Below are positions 7,567 to 17,790 of a stretch of DNA of 64,000 bases, piece by piece. Made by a program: the position numbers and the translations under genes. How positions within the stretch are numbered: the stretch's first letter is position 1; each line of letters starts with the position of its first letter. The notes under the pieces were generated by a model. The model searched no databases and had not been told where the DNA came from. It saw only the letters and a program-made list of their open reading frames with translations. This stretch comes from Thiotrichales bacterium (GTDB taxonomy: Bacteria; Pseudomonadota; Gammaproteobacteria; Thiomicrospirales; Thiomicrospiraceae), in the NCBI GenBank assembly GCA_016936535.1, contig JAFGXP010000048.1, positions 62,001 to 126,000 on the forward strand. Direction: 5' to 3'.

Positions 7567-9813
7567 GTGGATCAAGGCGCAATCAATTACGATGGCATCG
7601 AACAGCGCAGTGTGGCCGAATTTGCCGAGAAGGCCTATTTAGATTATGCCATGTATGTCATTTTAGACAGAGCTTTGCCGCATTTGGGCGATGGGCTCAA
7701 GCCGGTACAAAGACGGATTTTGTATGCCATGTCGGAGTTAGGGCTCAAAGCCAGCGCCAAGCATAAAAAATCGGCGCGAACGGTAGGGGATGTGCTGGGT
7801 AAATTTCATCCGCATGGCGACTCGGCCTGCTATGAGGCCATGGTGTTAATGGCGCAGCCCTTTTCCTACCGCTATCCTCTTGTGGATGGGCAGGGTAACT
7901 GGGGGTCGCTGGATGATCCCAAATCGTTTGCCGCGATGCGTTATACCGAAGCGCGTCTTTCGGCTTTTAGCCAGTTACTGCTGGATGAAATTGCGCAAGG
8001 TACGGTGGATTGGTCGCCTAATTTTGACGGCACCCTTGATGAACCGCTGATTTTGCCCGCGCGCGTACCGCATGTTTTGTTGAATGGCACTTCAGGGATT
8101 GCTGTCGGCATGGCCACAGACATTCCACCGCATAATCTAACCGAGGTTGTGAATGCTTGTATTGCACTGCTGGACGATCCGCAGTTGAGTACTCAAGCAT
8201 TGATGGCCTATTTGCCTGCGCCAGATTACCCAAATCACGCACAGATAATTAGTACACACGATGAGCTGTTTAAGTTATACGACACCGGCAATGGTTCAAT
8301 TCGACAGCGCGCAGTCTATCGCATAGAGGACGGCGTCAATGTAGTGATTGATGCCTTGCCTTATCAAGTTTCTGGGGCCAAGGTGTTGGAGCAGATTGCC
8401 AACCAAATGCGCGCCAAAAAATTGCCCATGGTGGTGGATTTACGCGATGAATCCGACCATGAAAACCTCGTGCGCCTAGTGATTGAGATGCGCTCGAAGC
8501 GGGTGGATATAGAGGCAGCGATGTTGCATCTGTTTGCCACAACCGAATTAGAAAAAAGCTATCGCGGTAATTTTAATGTCATTGGCTTGGATGGGCGGCC
8601 ACAGGTTAAGAGCCTCTCGACCCTACTGAATGAATGGTTAGAATATCGTCAGCAGACACTACGGCGGCGTTTGCAATACCGTTTAGATCGGGTTTTGGCG
8701 CGCTTGCATTTATTAGAAGGTTTGTTGATTGCCTTTTTAAACATTGATGAAGTCATCGCAATTATTCGTGAGGAAGAGAAGCCCAAACCGGTTTTGATAG
8801 CTCGTTTTGGTTTAAGCGAGTTGCAAGCCGAAGCCATTTTGGAGCTAAAATTACGACATTTGGCGCGTTTGGAAGAGATGAAAATTCGCACTGAACAAGC
8901 CGAATTGGCAAGCGAACGTGATCGTTTGGAGAAGATTCTGGGATCGGAAGCGCGCTTAAAAACTTTGCTGAAAAAAGAGTTGTTAGCCGATGTAAAAACC
9001 TTTGGCGATCCCCGCAAATCGCCCTTAGTGATGGCAAAAAGCGCGCAAGCCTTAAGCGAACAAGAGTTGCTGCCCTCGGAAGCGATTACGGTGGTTTTAT
9101 CTGAAAACGGCTGGGTTCGGGCGGCAAAAGGTCATGATGTTGAAGGCGAAAATTTGCTTTACAAATCCGGTGATCTTTTTTTAATGCAGGCTCAAGGACA
9201 AAGTCGACAGATGGCGGTCTTTTTCGATTCGACTGGCCGCAGTTATTCGCTTCCCGCTCATAGCTTGCCATCGGCTCGCAGTCACGGTGAGCCGTTGACC
9301 GGCCGCTTAAGTCTGCCGTTGGATGGTCGTTTTTGTCAGCTCTTATTAGCCAATCCGCAGGAAAAATTTTTATTAGCCAGCAGTGCCGGTTACGGTTTCA
9401 TTTGTCGTTACGAAACCCTTTATTCAAAAAACAAAGCTGGTAAAGCGGTTTTGAGTCTGCCCGACAAAGCGCAGATTCTCACCCCAGTGGCAGTGGATGG
9501 TCGGCAATGGGTGCTGGTGGTCAGTTCTGAACCAAGAATGCTGGTATTTGAGCTTTCGGAGTTGCCTGAGCTCAGTAAAGGCAAGGGCAATAAGTTGATG
9601 CAACTGGCCGAAGGTGAGCAAGTTAATGCGGTTTTTGCATTTAACGACGGCGACAAGCTGGTGCTCAAAACCGATGGCTACGAAAAAGTCTTTGGGCCAA
9701 GTGCACTCCAAGAAGCCTTGGCCAGTCGAGGAAAGCGAGGCATTGCTTTGCCCAGAACGCTGAAAAAAGTTCGCTTAATTGCCTGTCTGCAATCTGAAGC
9801 CCGTGCGGAATAA
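7567..9813 (+). CDS. parC: DNA topoisomerase IV subunit A
   Basis: 748 residues, normal for ParC. The N-terminal breakage-reunion domain has [11 protein letters not shown], the quinolone-determining segment [12 protein letters not shown] (wild-type serine and glutamate retained), and the catalytic tyrosine in AAMRYTEAR (Tyr126), which forms the covalent 5'-phosphate link with DNA. A shorter C-terminal beta-pinwheel with few GyrA-box-like repeats distinguishes it from GyrA. Start is GTG 7567 with AAGGAG at 7554-7559. parE is not in the window. Works with ParE to decatenate daughter chromosomes. Confidence 0.95.
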   Translation: MDQGAINYDGIEQRSVAEFAEKAYLDYAMYVILDRALPHLGDGLKPVQRRILYAMSELGLKASAKHKKSARTVGDVLGKFHPHGDSACYEAMVLMAQPFSYRYPLVDGQGNWGSLDDPKSFAAMRYTEARLSAFSQLLLDEIAQGTVDWSPNFDGTLDEPLILPARVPHVLLNGTSGIAVGMATDIPPHNLTEVVNACIALLDDPQLSTQALMAYLPAPDYPNHAQIISTHDELFKLYDTGNGSIRQRAVYRIEDGVNVVIDALPYQVSGAKVLEQIANQMRAKKLPMVVDLRDESDHENLVRLVIEMRSKRVDIEAAMLHLFATTELEKSYRGNFNVIGLDGRPQVKSLSTLLNEWLEYRQQTLRRRLQYRLDRVLARLHLLEGLLIAFLNIDEVIAIIREEEKPKPVLIARFGLSELQAEAILELKLRHLARLEEMKIRTEQAELASERDRLEKILGSEARLKTLLKKELLADVKTFGDPRKSPLVMAKSAQALSEQELLPSEAITVVLSENGWVRAAKGHDVEGENLLYKSGDLFLMQAQGQSRQMAVFFDSTGRSYSLPAHSLPSARSHGEPLTGRLSLPLDGRFCQLLLANPQEKFLLASSAGYGFICRYETLYSKNKAGKAVLSLPDKAQILTPVAVDGRQWVLVVSSEPRMLVFELSELPELSKGKGNKLMQLAEGEQVNAVFAFNDGDKLVLKTDGYEKVFGPSALQEALASRGKRGIALPRTLKKVRLIACLQSEARAE

Positions 9814-9851
9814 ATTTTAAGAGATTTACTACTTGGCATCCTTATAAAAGT

Positions 9852-9867
9852 TGGTATGGCCCTTGCT
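9852..9867 (+). promoter_or_regulatory. Candidate sigma-54 (-24/-12) promoter of motAB
   Basis: TGGTATGGCCCTTGCT matches the RpoN consensus TGGCAYRNNNNTTGCW at all but one position and has the invariant GG (9853-9854) and GC (9865-9866) separated by exactly 10 bases. It ends 65 bases before the motA start, inside the only gap between parC and motA. No obvious enhancer palindrome is seen in the short upstream spacer, so an activator site inside parC would be needed. Confidence 0.6.
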
Positions 9868-9931
9868 TGACAAAAACCAACAAAATGAGCCGTGCGTGAT
9901 TCGCATTCGCTTCGCGCCCTAAAGGTAAACC

Positions 9932-10774
9932 ATGTTCGCAAAACCTCTCGGTATTCTTCTCATCCTTGTCAGCTTTTTGGGCGGCTTTATGCTGATGGGC
10001 GGCAGCTTAGCCGCTCTGTGGCATCCTTCTGAATTGGTGATTATTTTGGGCATTGCGCTTGGCGCTTTCTTAGCCTCAACACCGGTTTATGTTTGGTGGC
10101 GCACTTTGTATTTTTTCGGGCGCTATTTCAGTAGCGAAAGAGTCACGCGCGAAGTCTATCGGCAAACTTTGGGGTTATTGGAAGAGTTGTCAAGGTTGTC
10201 ACGCAGCTCCGGTGTTTTGACTTTAGAAAAACATCTTCTTAACCCTGACGACAGCCCAATTTTTAGTGAATATCCTCGTGTTATGGCCCATCCGGATTTA
10301 AAAAAGTTCATTATCGACAATTTTCATTACCTCCTTTTAAATCCGCCCGCCAGTCAAAATTTTGCCGCACATCTTGATCACCAAGTGTATGCCTTGACGC
10401 AATCGATGAGCGAAGTACCAAAAGCGGCAGGAAAGGTCGCCGATTGGCTACCGGGTTTCGGAATTGTCGCTGCTGTAATGGGGGTGATTTTGACAATGGA
10501 GCTGCTCAGCGGCGATATGGATGTGGCAAAAATTGGTACGGCCATTGGCGCGGCCTTGGTCGGTACCCTGACTGGGGTGTTTGTGGCGTTTGCGATGGTC
10601 GCTCCTTTTGTGCATGCGGTTGAGGTGATGATTCGCCAGGACCAAAACCTGTTGGAGATGACAGCGGCTTTTTTGGAGGCTTATGCAAATGGCGTTTCGC
10701 CGCACCTAGCGGTTGAAATTGGTCGGCAATTGGTACCCCCTGAGTTTGCTCTACCGCCAAGGAATGAGGACTAG
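9932..10774 (+). CDS. motA: Flagellar motor stator protein MotA
   Basis: 280 residues with four membrane helices: two near the N-terminus (ILLILVSFLGGFMLMGG; ELVIILGIALGAFLAS) and two near residues 170-230. The conserved PGFGIVAAVMGVI and GAALVGTLTGVFVAFAMVAPF helices carry the channel prolines. The cytoplasmic loop between helices 2 and 3 contacts FliG. The length and motifs match the E. coli-type MotA. It forms the inner-membrane stator with MotB, whose gene starts 3 bases after the stop. Confidence 0.94.
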   Translation: MFAKPLGILLILVSFLGGFMLMGGSLAALWHPSELVIILGIALGAFLASTPVYVWWRTLYFFGRYFSSERVTREVYRQTLGLLEELSRLSRSSGVLTLEKHLLNPDDSPIFSEYPRVMAHPDLKKFIIDNFHYLLLNPPASQNFAAHLDHQVYALTQSMSEVPKAAGKVADWLPGFGIVAAVMGVILTMELLSGDMDVAKIGTAIGAALVGTLTGVFVAFAMVAPFVHAVEVMIRQDQNLLEMTAAFLEAYANGVSPHLAVEIGRQLVPPEFALPPRNED

Positions 10775-10777
10775 ACT

Positions 10778-11488
10778 GTGGCACGGCATCGCAAGGGGCA
10801 TGATGAAGGTGGCGCACACGGCGGATCTTGGAAAATTGCCCTAGCCGATTTAATGACCGTGTTGATGGTGTTTTTTTTGGTCTTGTGGTTAATTTCGGTT
10901 GTGGACCCAAAAGATCGAGAAGCCTTTGTTAACAGCATGATGGGTGAGCCACCGATTGGTGCAGAAGTCGATGATCAGAAATTGTTTGCGCCACAAGAGT
11001 CACTGGTGAATTTGCAGATGAAACCACCGGTGTCGCGGACAGAATTAGAGCAGGCGCTGCAGGGGATTAATCCACAGGATTTCACCATTGAAGAGCGGGC
11101 AGAATTTATTAAAATCACCCTACGTTCAGACAGTTTTTTTGAAAGTGGTCGTGCCAATATTAGCGACCGGACTCGCGCTGAACTGGAGACGCTTGGTGAA
11201 ACACTCGCAGCGCGTGTGCAAGCCATCACCATTACCGGTTATACCGATACCATTCCGATAAACAGCATTCTGTTTCCGTCTAATTGGGAGCTTTCGGCCG
11301 CAAGGGCTGGGACGGTGGCTCGTGCTTTTATTGATATGGGGGTGCAACCGACCCGCTTGACGATTGTCGGTAAGGGCGAGAATTTACCGGTCGCCGATAA
11401 TCGCACGGCCTATGGACGTTCTTTGAACCGTCGGGTTGAAATTGTAATTGATAAAACCGGTTCAATGTCCCTTTCAACAGCGCCTTAA
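10778..11488 (+). CDS. motB: Flagellar motor stator protein MotB
   Basis: 236 residues, shorter than E. coli MotB (about 308). A single N-terminal membrane helix contains the ion-carrying aspartate, Asp24, in HGGSWKIALADLMTVLMVFFLVLWLIS, which closely follows E. coli MotB and suggests proton coupling (inference). The C-terminal OmpA-like peptidoglycan-binding domain reads TITGYTDTIPINS, NWELSAARAGTVARAF and GRSLNRRVEI. GTG start at 10778, with a GAGGA site ahead of it inside the motA end. The stop lies inside a hairpin shared with the convergent moeB gene. Confidence 0.94.
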   Translation: MARHRKGHDEGGAHGGSWKIALADLMTVLMVFFLVLWLISVVDPKDREAFVNSMMGEPPIGAEVDDQKLFAPQESLVNLQMKPPVSRTELEQALQGINPQDFTIEERAEFIKITLRSDSFFESGRANISDRTRAELETLGETLAARVQAITITGYTDTIPINSILFPSNWELSAARAGTVARAFIDMGVQPTRLTIVGKGENLPVADNRTAYGRSLNRRVEIVIDKTGSMSLSTAP

Positions 11489-11500
11489 GCTGTTAAGGCG
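11481..11500. terminator. 8-bp hairpin holding the stop codons of both convergent genes
   Basis: CGCCTTAA-GCTG-TTAAGGCG is a perfect 8-bp stem with a 4-base loop. The TAA of motB (11486-11488) is in the left arm and the complement of the moeB stop (11493-11495) is in the right arm. There is no T-run, so it may be a weak or rho-assisted terminator or a 3'-end-stabilising stem for both messages. Confidence 0.5.
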
Positions 11501-12275
11501 GTGTGACGGACGGTGAAGGCGCGCACTGTGGACAGTGTGGGTCTTTTTTGAGGTTTAAGGTTCGGATCAACATGCTCAACGCATCAATGATCATCAACTT
11601 ACCGGTTAAGGTGGGAAGGTCTAACACAACTTTAATGGCTTCAATGGCCTGCATCGAGCCGAGCATGCCGACGACAGGTGAGAGAACTCCATTTCGACTG
11701 CAGGTCAACTCTTCCCCCCCAGCTTGCGGGTAGAGGCATTGGTAGCAGGGCGAGTTTTCTTGACGAAAATCGTAGGTGGCCAATTGCCCTTCCCAGCGGA
11801 TGGCGGCGGCGGAGACTAAGGGCTTTTGGGCACTTTGACACGCGCGGTTGAGTGCAAAGCGGCTGGCAAAATTATCGGTGCAGTCTAACACCACATCCGC
11901 AGCTTCAACTAAGGCTTGCAGCTGCGCAGGATTGGGGCGGCTGGCATGAGTGTGAATCTGAATGTGCTGGTTAAGTTGCTGCAGGTTTTCTTTGGCCGAT
12001 TCGACCTTGGCTTGGCCGATGTTTGCTTCGCGATGGACAATTTGTCGTTGGAGGTTGGAATCGTCCACCACATCAAAATCCACTAGCGTTAGCGTTCCAA
12101 CGCCGGCCGCGGCTAAGTAGAGTGATGCAGGGGAACCTAATCCCCCCAACCCCAAGATAAGGGCATGCGCTTGGCTCAATTTCAGTTGGCCGGCATAATC
12201 GATTTCGGGTAGTAAAATTTGACGACTGTAGCGCGAAAGTTCTTGGTCATTCAGTTCAGTTTTCAATGGATTCAT
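11493..12275 (-). CDS. moeB: MoeB/ThiF/HesA-family sulfur-carrier adenylyltransferase
   Basis: 260 residues, E1-like fold. RYSRQILLPEIDYAGQLKL opens the family, followed by the ATP-binding LGLGGLGSPASLYLAAAGVG, DFDVVDDSNLQRQ, and CTDNF. Two zinc-binding CxxC pairs are present (CYQC near residue 180 and CPQC near 250). It activates the C-terminal glycine of a ubiquitin-like sulfur carrier (MoaD or ThiS). In gammaproteobacteria a moeB-type gene directly after hemA-prfA-prmC is common, which supports MoeB, although ThiF cannot be excluded by sequence alone. It is the last gene of this minus-strand operon, 17 bases after prmC. Confidence 0.88.
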   Translation of the reverse strand: MNPLKTELNDQELSRYSRQILLPEIDYAGQLKLSQAHALILGLGGLGSPASLYLAAAGVGTLTLVDFDVVDDSNLQRQIVHREANIGQAKVESAKENLQQLNQHIQIHTHASRPNPAQLQALVEAADVVLDCTDNFASRFALNRACQSAQKPLVSAAAIRWEGQLATYDFRQENSPCYQCLYPQAGGEELTCSRNGVLSPVVGMLGSMQAIEAIKVVLDLPTLTGKLMIIDALSMLIRTLNLKKDPHCPQCAPSPSVTPP

Positions 12276-12292
12276 CTTCTCTCCCTTCGTCC

Positions 12293-13147
12293 TTACACTG
12301 GCTTTTGCCCTAAGGTTACCCGCTCTTGTCCCGCGTAATCGCAGCAGGTTTCGACCGCTTGATAGCCGCGTTGCTGCAAGAGCGCACGTACCGCAGGGCC
12401 TTGGTTGTAGCCATGCTCTAAGATTAACCAGCCATTGGGGTTGAGGTGCGCCCAGGCTTGCTGATGCAAAATACGAATCGCGTCTAAGCCATCAGCCCCA
12501 GAAGTTAAGGCGCTGATCGGTTCAAATGGCAAGTCCCCTTGATCTAAATGCGGGTCTTGCTCGGCAATATAGGGCGGGTTGCTGACGATCAAATCAAAAC
12601 ACATTGCTGCCAGAGGTTCGCACCAACTACCCTGTTTGAAGTGGATACTCAGACCTAAGCGCTCGCTATTGGCGCGGGCTACCTCTAGAGCCGAAGCCGA
12701 AAGGTCAACCGCAGTGATCTGCGCATCGGGCCGTTCAAATTTTAAGGCCAAGGCAATCGCACCACTGCCAGTGCCAAGATCGGCAATTTTTGGGCTAGCA
12801 ATCGTTGCAGCCCGCTGTAAAGCGGTTTCGACTAAGGTTTCAGTATCGGCGCGCGGAATCAGCGTGGCTGGCGTTACCTGTAGGTTTAATCCCCAAAATT
12901 CGCGCTCACCGAGCAGATAGGCTAAGGGCGTTCCTCCCAAGCGCTGGCGACATAATTCGCGAAACTGCACCACCTGCTCATCGTCTAAACGCTGTTCCGG
13001 CCAGGTATAGAGATAGGCACGCGGCTGTTGTAACACATGCATTAACAGCAATTCCGCCTCAAGTTTTGGGTTCTCAACAAAGGCGCAGTGCTGTAGTGTT
13101 TGGTAGGCATGTTGTTTTAACTGTTCGAGGCGATAGCCAACTTGCAT
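12293..13147 (-). CDS. prmC: Release factor glutamine methyltransferase
   Basis: 284 residues. The N-terminal helical domain is followed by a class I methyltransferase fold with the SAM-binding IADLGTGSGAIALAL and the catalytic NPPY in VSNPPYIAEQD. It methylates the glutamine of the GGQ motif in RF1/RF2. It lies 3 bases after prfA, its substrate's gene, so the two are certainly co-translated from one message. Confidence 0.95.
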   Translation of the reverse strand: MQVGYRLEQLKQHAYQTLQHCAFVENPKLEAELLLMHVLQQPRAYLYTWPEQRLDDEQVVQFRELCRQRLGGTPLAYLLGEREFWGLNLQVTPATLIPRADTETLVETALQRAATIASPKIADLGTGSGAIALALKFERPDAQITAVDLSASALEVARANSERLGLSIHFKQGSWCEPLAAMCFDLIVSNPPYIAEQDPHLDQGDLPFEPISALTSGADGLDAIRILHQQAWAHLNPNGWLILEHGYNQGPAVRALLQQRGYQAVETCCDYAGQERVTLGQKPV

Positions 13148-13150
13148 CGC

Positions 13151-14239
13151 TTAACTCTCGTCGTTGAGCGAAGCTAATTGTTCGGCTTGGTACTCTTGAA
13201 TCAATGGGTCAATCACGGAAGTTAACCCGCCGTTCATAATGTCATCAATTTTGTATAGGGTAAGGTTAATGCGGTGGTCGGTTACCCGTCCTTGAGGATA
13301 GTTATAGGTACGAATTCGCTCTGAGCGGTCGCCACTGCCGACGAGGCTTTTGCGTTCTTGAGCAATCACCGCATCGTGTGCGCGTTGCTTGGCATCCATA
13401 ATTCGTGCCGCTAAAAGTGATAAGGCTCGAGCACGGTTTTTGTGTTGCGAACGCTCGTCTTGGCACTCAACAACCGTACCGGTTGGTAAATGGGTAATGC
13501 GAATTGCCGAGTCGGTTTTATTGACGTGTTGCCCGCCAGCGCCGGAGGCGCGGAAGGTGTCAACCCGTAAATCGGCAGGATTAAGTTCGACTTCTTCCAC
13601 TTCAGGGGCTTCGGCCATAATCGCCACCGTTGCGGCTGAAGTATGGACGCGTCCTTGTGTTTCGGTTGCGGGAACGCGCTGCACCCGATGAGCACCCGAT
13701 TCAAATTTCAGCCGCGAGTAGGCACCGGCACCGATAATTCGTGCAATGATTTCTTTAAATCCGCCGTGTTCGCCTTCGTTGGAGTTGATAACTTCCACTT
13801 GCCAGCGCATGGTTTCGGCATAACGCGAATACATTTTAAATAGGTCACCGGCAAAAATCGCCGCCTCATCGCCACCGGTTCCGGCACGGATTTCCAAGAA
13901 AATATTGCTTTCATCGCGCGGGTCTTTTGGCAACAGCATTTTCTGCAGTTCCAATTCATGGGTTTCGAGTTGTTCTTTTAAAGCAGGTAATTCTTCTTTA
14001 GCCATCTCTTGCAAATCGGCATCACCGGATTGCAACATCGTTTTGGCTTCGGCCAAATCTCGTTCGGCTGAGCAATAGGCATTAAACACCTCGACCACCG
14101 GTGTGAGTTGCGCATGTTCACGGCTTAAGGCGGTGAATTTTTTCTGGTCGGTAATAATGTCTGGATCGGAAATTAAATGGTTAATTTCTTCTAGGCGTTC
14201 TACTAGGGTTTCCAGCTTGAGTCGAATTGAAGGTTTCAC
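13151..14239 (-). CDS. prfA: Peptide chain release factor 1
   Basis: 362 residues, full length. The hydrolysis motif is in [17 protein letters not shown] (GGQ), and the stop-codon recognition region before it is complete. The protein terminates translation at UAA and UAG. The start is GTG at 14239 ([10 protein letters not shown] as in E. coli MKPSI). The Shine-Dalgarno is weak (TGTGAGAA), which with 56 bases to hemA suggests partial dependence on hemA translation. It belongs to the hemA-prfA-prmC-moeB operon. Confidence 0.96.
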   Translation of the reverse strand: MKPSIRLKLETLVERLEEINHLISDPDIITDQKKFTALSREHAQLTPVVEVFNAYCSAERDLAEAKTMLQSGDADLQEMAKEELPALKEQLETHELELQKMLLPKDPRDESNIFLEIRAGTGGDEAAIFAGDLFKMYSRYAETMRWQVEVINSNEGEHGGFKEIIARIIGAGAYSRLKFESGAHRVQRVPATETQGRVHTSAATVAIMAEAPEVEEVELNPADLRVDTFRASGAGGQHVNKTDSAIRITHLPTGTVVECQDERSQHKNRARALSLLAARIMDAKQRAHDAVIAQERKSLVGSGDRSERIRTYNYPQGRVTDHRINLTLYKIDDIMNGGLTSVIDPLIQEYQAEQLASLNDES

Positions 14240-14295
14240 TAAGGTGTTCTCACAAAAAAGGGGCTTGCCGATTTGGCATGAGCAAATGGGTGGAG

Positions 14296-15570
14296 CTATT
14301 TGTCAGCGGTTTGTTCGCGGCAAATCAGCAGTTGCTGAGCAGCGTCAATCAAGGTTTGATTGCCTTCGATACCGGCATGATTCAGTTGCGATGTTGGTGT
14401 ATGCAGCAGTCGGTTGGTCAGCTGATTGGCCAAGAGTTTAATGACGGTGTGCGGATCGCCTCCCTCGTCAATTTGGTGTAAAGCATGCTCAAGGGCCTGT
14501 AATTTAATTTTTTCTGCTTGTTCTCGATAATCGCGAATGATGGGTTTGACTCGGGCCATGGCATCTTGTTGAGCCATGAAATTTTGCGCTTGCAGTTCAA
14601 TAATCTCTTCGGCCTGTAAAGCGGCGCTTTGGCGAGAAAGCTTGTTGCTTTCAATGATTTCTTGCAGGTCATCGACTGTGTACAAATAGACACTGTCAAG
14701 GTGGCCAATGCTGCTCTCGATATCTCGCGGAACTGCAATATCGACCATAAACATCGGACGGTTTTTTCGCCGTTTCAAGGCTTGCTTGACTTGATCGCGC
14801 TTGAGAATCGGATAGGGACTGGCTGTGGAGCCAATGATAATGTCGGCTTCGTGCAGATGCTTATCCAGCTCATCCAGTTGAATGGCATAACCGGAAAGAC
14901 TTTCGGCAAGACGATGCGCACGATCAAACGTGCGGTTGGCAATTATTAATTTGCCGAGGTTGGCTTCTCGCAAATGGCGCGCCACCAGTTCGATGGTTTC
15001 GCCTGCGCCAAGCAAAATCGCGGTTTTTTCGCTCAAATCACCAAAAAATTGTTTGGCCAGAGATACCGCCGAAAAAGCCACGGATACCGGACTGGTGCCA
15101 ATTGCAGTATCGGTGCGTACTTGTTTGACAGTTTTAAAAATATGCTGAAACAGCGTATCCATATTTTGGTGAATGCTGTCGTTCTTGTGGGCCAGATTAT
15201 AGGCGTCTTTAATTTGCCCAAAAATTTGCGGCTCGCCAAGCACCAGTGAGTTCAATCCTGAAGCAACTCGCATAATGTGCTTGACGGCATCCATGTCATG
15301 ATGTCGGTACAGGTAAGGCGAAAGACGATTGTTTTGAATCTGAAAAAAATCGTGCAGCCATTGTTGAATTTGCTCACTGGTTTCGCTTTTTTTCGCCGTA
15401 CAATAAATTTCTGTGCGGTTGCAGGTGGAGAGAATGATGCATTCATTTACCAGAGCGCGGCTTTTAAGTTCTTGAAGGGCCAGTTTGGTTTGCTCTGGGG
15501 TAAACGAAACGGTTTCACGGATCTCAACGGGGGCGGTTTCGTGATTGACACCGAGTGTAATAAGCTTCAT
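14296..15570 (-). CDS. hemA: Glutamyl-tRNA reductase
   Basis: 424 residues. It reduces glutamyl-tRNA to glutamate-1-semialdehyde, the first step of C5 tetrapyrrole synthesis. The catalytic cysteine lies in [11 protein letters not shown]; the signature [20 protein letters not shown] is present; the NADPH domain has [17 protein letters not shown]; and a C-terminal dimerisation helix follows. First gene of the minus-strand operon and divergent from the TPR gene across a 203-base region that should hold both promoters, although no convincing -35/-10 pair was found there. Confidence 0.96.
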   Translation of the reverse strand: MKLITLGVNHETAPVEIRETVSFTPEQTKLALQELKSRALVNECIILSTCNRTEIYCTAKKSETSEQIQQWLHDFFQIQNNRLSPYLYRHHDMDAVKHIMRVASGLNSLVLGEPQIFGQIKDAYNLAHKNDSIHQNMDTLFQHIFKTVKQVRTDTAIGTSPVSVAFSAVSLAKQFFGDLSEKTAILLGAGETIELVARHLREANLGKLIIANRTFDRAHRLAESLSGYAIQLDELDKHLHEADIIIGSTASPYPILKRDQVKQALKRRKNRPMFMVDIAVPRDIESSIGHLDSVYLYTVDDLQEIIESNKLSRQSAALQAEEIIELQAQNFMAQQDAMARVKPIIRDYREQAEKIKLQALEHALHQIDEGGDPHTVIKLLANQLTNRLLHTPTSQLNHAGIEGNQTLIDAAQQLLICREQTADK

Positions 15571-15773
15571 ATTAAGTGTTTACCATTGACCCAAGCGCGT
15601 TAAGAGGCAACCAAAGAGGCGTAATTCTGCTAAATTATCCCTTCGATTGCAAGTTTTTCTCAGTGATTCGGCCTTGTATGCCACACCCCTAAAGTCGTTA
15701 AATATTACCCAACGAACAGCTTTTTTTAAAAGCTTACTATCTTCTTTTGGACAACGATAAGTATTTAAATATT

Positions 15774-17603
15774 ATGAAGTTCCTCTCGCTTGCTTTGCCA
15801 CACCACCGTTTCCGGTTAAACGCGCCTTCACGTTTAACTGCTTCATTGATGCTTGCACTCGGGGTTTTGAGTATGCAAGGTTGTGCCTCGACTCTCGATT
15901 TGAGTCAGGCAACCGTCACCGCTGCCGCGCCGCATTCCATTGCGAATGACAGTGCCGTGGTTGCTCCGACGCCTAAGCGTAATATGATTGCCGACCATCG
16001 CCTGACCGCCGAACAGATGTTTTTGGTGCTACAAGCTGAGCTCCAAATTAAGCGGGGTCAAGGCCAACAAGCCTTCGATCTTTATTATCAGTTAGCCGAT
16101 GAGACCCGCGAGGCGGAACTGGCGCGTCGCGCCTTCTCGGTGGCGATGAGCACCTTTGATACCCAGAGCATTGCTCAGGCTGCGGCGTTATGGCGCAGCG
16201 TTGAGCCGAAAGAGCCAGCGGTTTGGCGAGCCAGTTTTGTAATGAGTTTGCGCAACGGTGACGTTAAGGCAGCGATTAAGCAATGGCAAACCTATGCCGA
16301 ACTCTCTGACGAGGGATTGCAGCAAGATATTTTGGCCGCAGCACAACGCTTGAACTCTCCAATGATTGATCGAGTAGATGCCGCGGTTGATTTTATGCAA
16401 CGACTGGTAAAGCTCTATCCTGATCAATGGTCGGCTTATCTGGGATTGGGCATGATGCAGATGCGTCAAGCGCAATTTGAAAATGCTTTGGCCTCTTTCA
16501 ATCGGGTTCTGGCTTTTGAGGGGTTTGAGCAAAAAGAAGAAGTTTATGACTTAATTGCCAAGTTGTATTTGCAGACTGGGGATTTTGAGCAGGGAATCGC
16601 TCAATTACAGCGGTATGTAGAACAAGATCCACAAAATATCTTCTTACAGGAGCGTTTGGCTCGTCTGGAAGTCCAAGCCGGTTTCGCTCAGCAGGCACAA
16701 CAGCGTTATGCAGCCATTGTCGATCGTAATCCGCAGCAGCATTCGGCCCGTTTTGCTTTAGCCTTGCTGCAATTGGAGGCCAACCAAAATCAAGAAGCGA
16801 TTGCGTTGTTGCAGCCATTATTGGAAGTCCCTGCTTATCGCGATGTCACCTATTACTACTTAGGTTATGCCGAACAAAATTTGCAGCGTTTGGATGCTGC
16901 TCTTGACTATTATCAGCAGGTCGCGGGTACCAATTACCGTACAGATGCGCTGCTGCGTTCTGCGGAAATTTATTATTCACAAGGACAATTGGAGCGTGCG
17001 CTTAGCTTGCTTGATGAAGTGGATATCTCCAATGCCGAGAGTTTGCAAAAGGTCTTTTTAGCGCGCGCGATTTTTTATCGCTTTGAAAGAGAGTACGGCA
17101 AGGCGGTTGAGGTTTTACAGGAGTTATTGGCGTTAAATCCGGATAACCAAAAAGCATTGCTGGAACAGGCGAACCTGTATTACCAGCTAGAGAAGTTTGA
17201 GCAGTACGTTGCCAATATGCAGCGTCTGTTAGAGCTGGATGGCGACAATGTCGATGCCTTGAATGGATTGGGTTATTTTTATGCAGAACGTAATATTCAA
17301 CTTGAAGACGCCAAGCGTTTGATTGAGCGTGCCTTGCAGCTGGAGCCTAATAATTTTTTTATTCTAGACAGTATGGGATGGCTTTATTTTCAGATGGAGG
17401 ACTATCCTCGTGCACTCGATTTTTTACAGCGAGCTTATGCGATTGAAGAAGATCGGGTTGTCATCGAGCATTTGATTCGCGTCTATTGGGCGCTTGGTAG
17501 AAAAGCCGAAGCAGAAAGCTTTTGGCAAACGTACCGACAAGGCGATGAGGAGCTGGGGGCGGACTTAACCTTAGAAGATTGGATTCGCGCCCAGTCTTTG
17601 TAA
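15774..17603 (+). CDS. TPR-repeat protein, probable outer-membrane lipoprotein
   Basis: 609 residues from ATG 15774; the frame can be extended to a TTG at 15747 but neither has a clear Shine-Dalgarno. A hydrophobic segment (LTASLMLALGVLSMQGC) ends in a plausible, non-ideal lipobox with Cys37. Tetratricopeptide-type helical pairs fill most of the rest (AYLGLGMMQMRQAQFENALASFNRVL; ALNGLGYFYAERNI; FILDSMGWLYFQMEDYPRALDFLQRAY). It matches the TPR gene that in pseudomonads lies between hemA and lolB. Its role is unknown; protein-protein interaction in the envelope is likely. Here the next genes, lolB and ispE, are missing. Confidence 0.85.
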   Translation: MKFLSLALPHHRFRLNAPSRLTASLMLALGVLSMQGCASTLDLSQATVTAAAPHSIANDSAVVAPTPKRNMIADHRLTAEQMFLVLQAELQIKRGQGQQAFDLYYQLADETREAELARRAFSVAMSTFDTQSIAQAAALWRSVEPKEPAVWRASFVMSLRNGDVKAAIKQWQTYAELSDEGLQQDILAAAQRLNSPMIDRVDAAVDFMQRLVKLYPDQWSAYLGLGMMQMRQAQFENALASFNRVLAFEGFEQKEEVYDLIAKLYLQTGDFEQGIAQLQRYVEQDPQNIFLQERLARLEVQAGFAQQAQQRYAAIVDRNPQQHSARFALALLQLEANQNQEAIALLQPLLEVPAYRDVTYYYLGYAEQNLQRLDAALDYYQQVAGTNYRTDALLRSAEIYYSQGQLERALSLLDEVDISNAESLQKVFLARAIFYRFEREYGKAVEVLQELLALNPDNQKALLEQANLYYQLEKFEQYVANMQRLLELDGDNVDALNGLGYFYAERNIQLEDAKRLIERALQLEPNNFFILDSMGWLYFQMEDYPRALDFLQRAYAIEEDRVVIEHLIRVYWALGRKAEAESFWQTYRQGDEELGADLTLEDWIRAQSL

Positions 17604-17727
17604 AATATTGCGCTTTGTCTCACTCTCGATGGTTGGCGCTTGAAGGGGTTGATTTGGTCGCCTGAAACTGTTTAAAGGGCGATCTAAATGTGCCCCAAGT
17701 TCTCGTAAATTTTTTTTAAAAAAGGTG

Positions 17728-17755
17728 TTGAACAAAAAATAAAACGCTGTATCAT
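17728..17755 (+). promoter_or_regulatory. Promoter of tRNA-Gln
   Basis: TTGAAC (-35) and TATCAT (-10) are separated by 16 bases, and the tRNA begins 35 bases further on. The bases after the -10 (ACGCACC) are the same as after the -10 of the tRNA-Met promoter at 21468-21495, which suggests a common GC-rich discriminator of stable RNA promoters. Confidence 0.6.
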
Positions 17756-17790
17756 ACGCACCTGTCTTCAGCGACATAGATATAGTCAAC

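Noticed and set aside
9867-9895. Sigma-70 promoter with TTGACA at 9867-9872 before motA
   Set aside because: No -10-like hexamer at proper spacing; the TTGACA overlaps the end of the better sigma-54 match.
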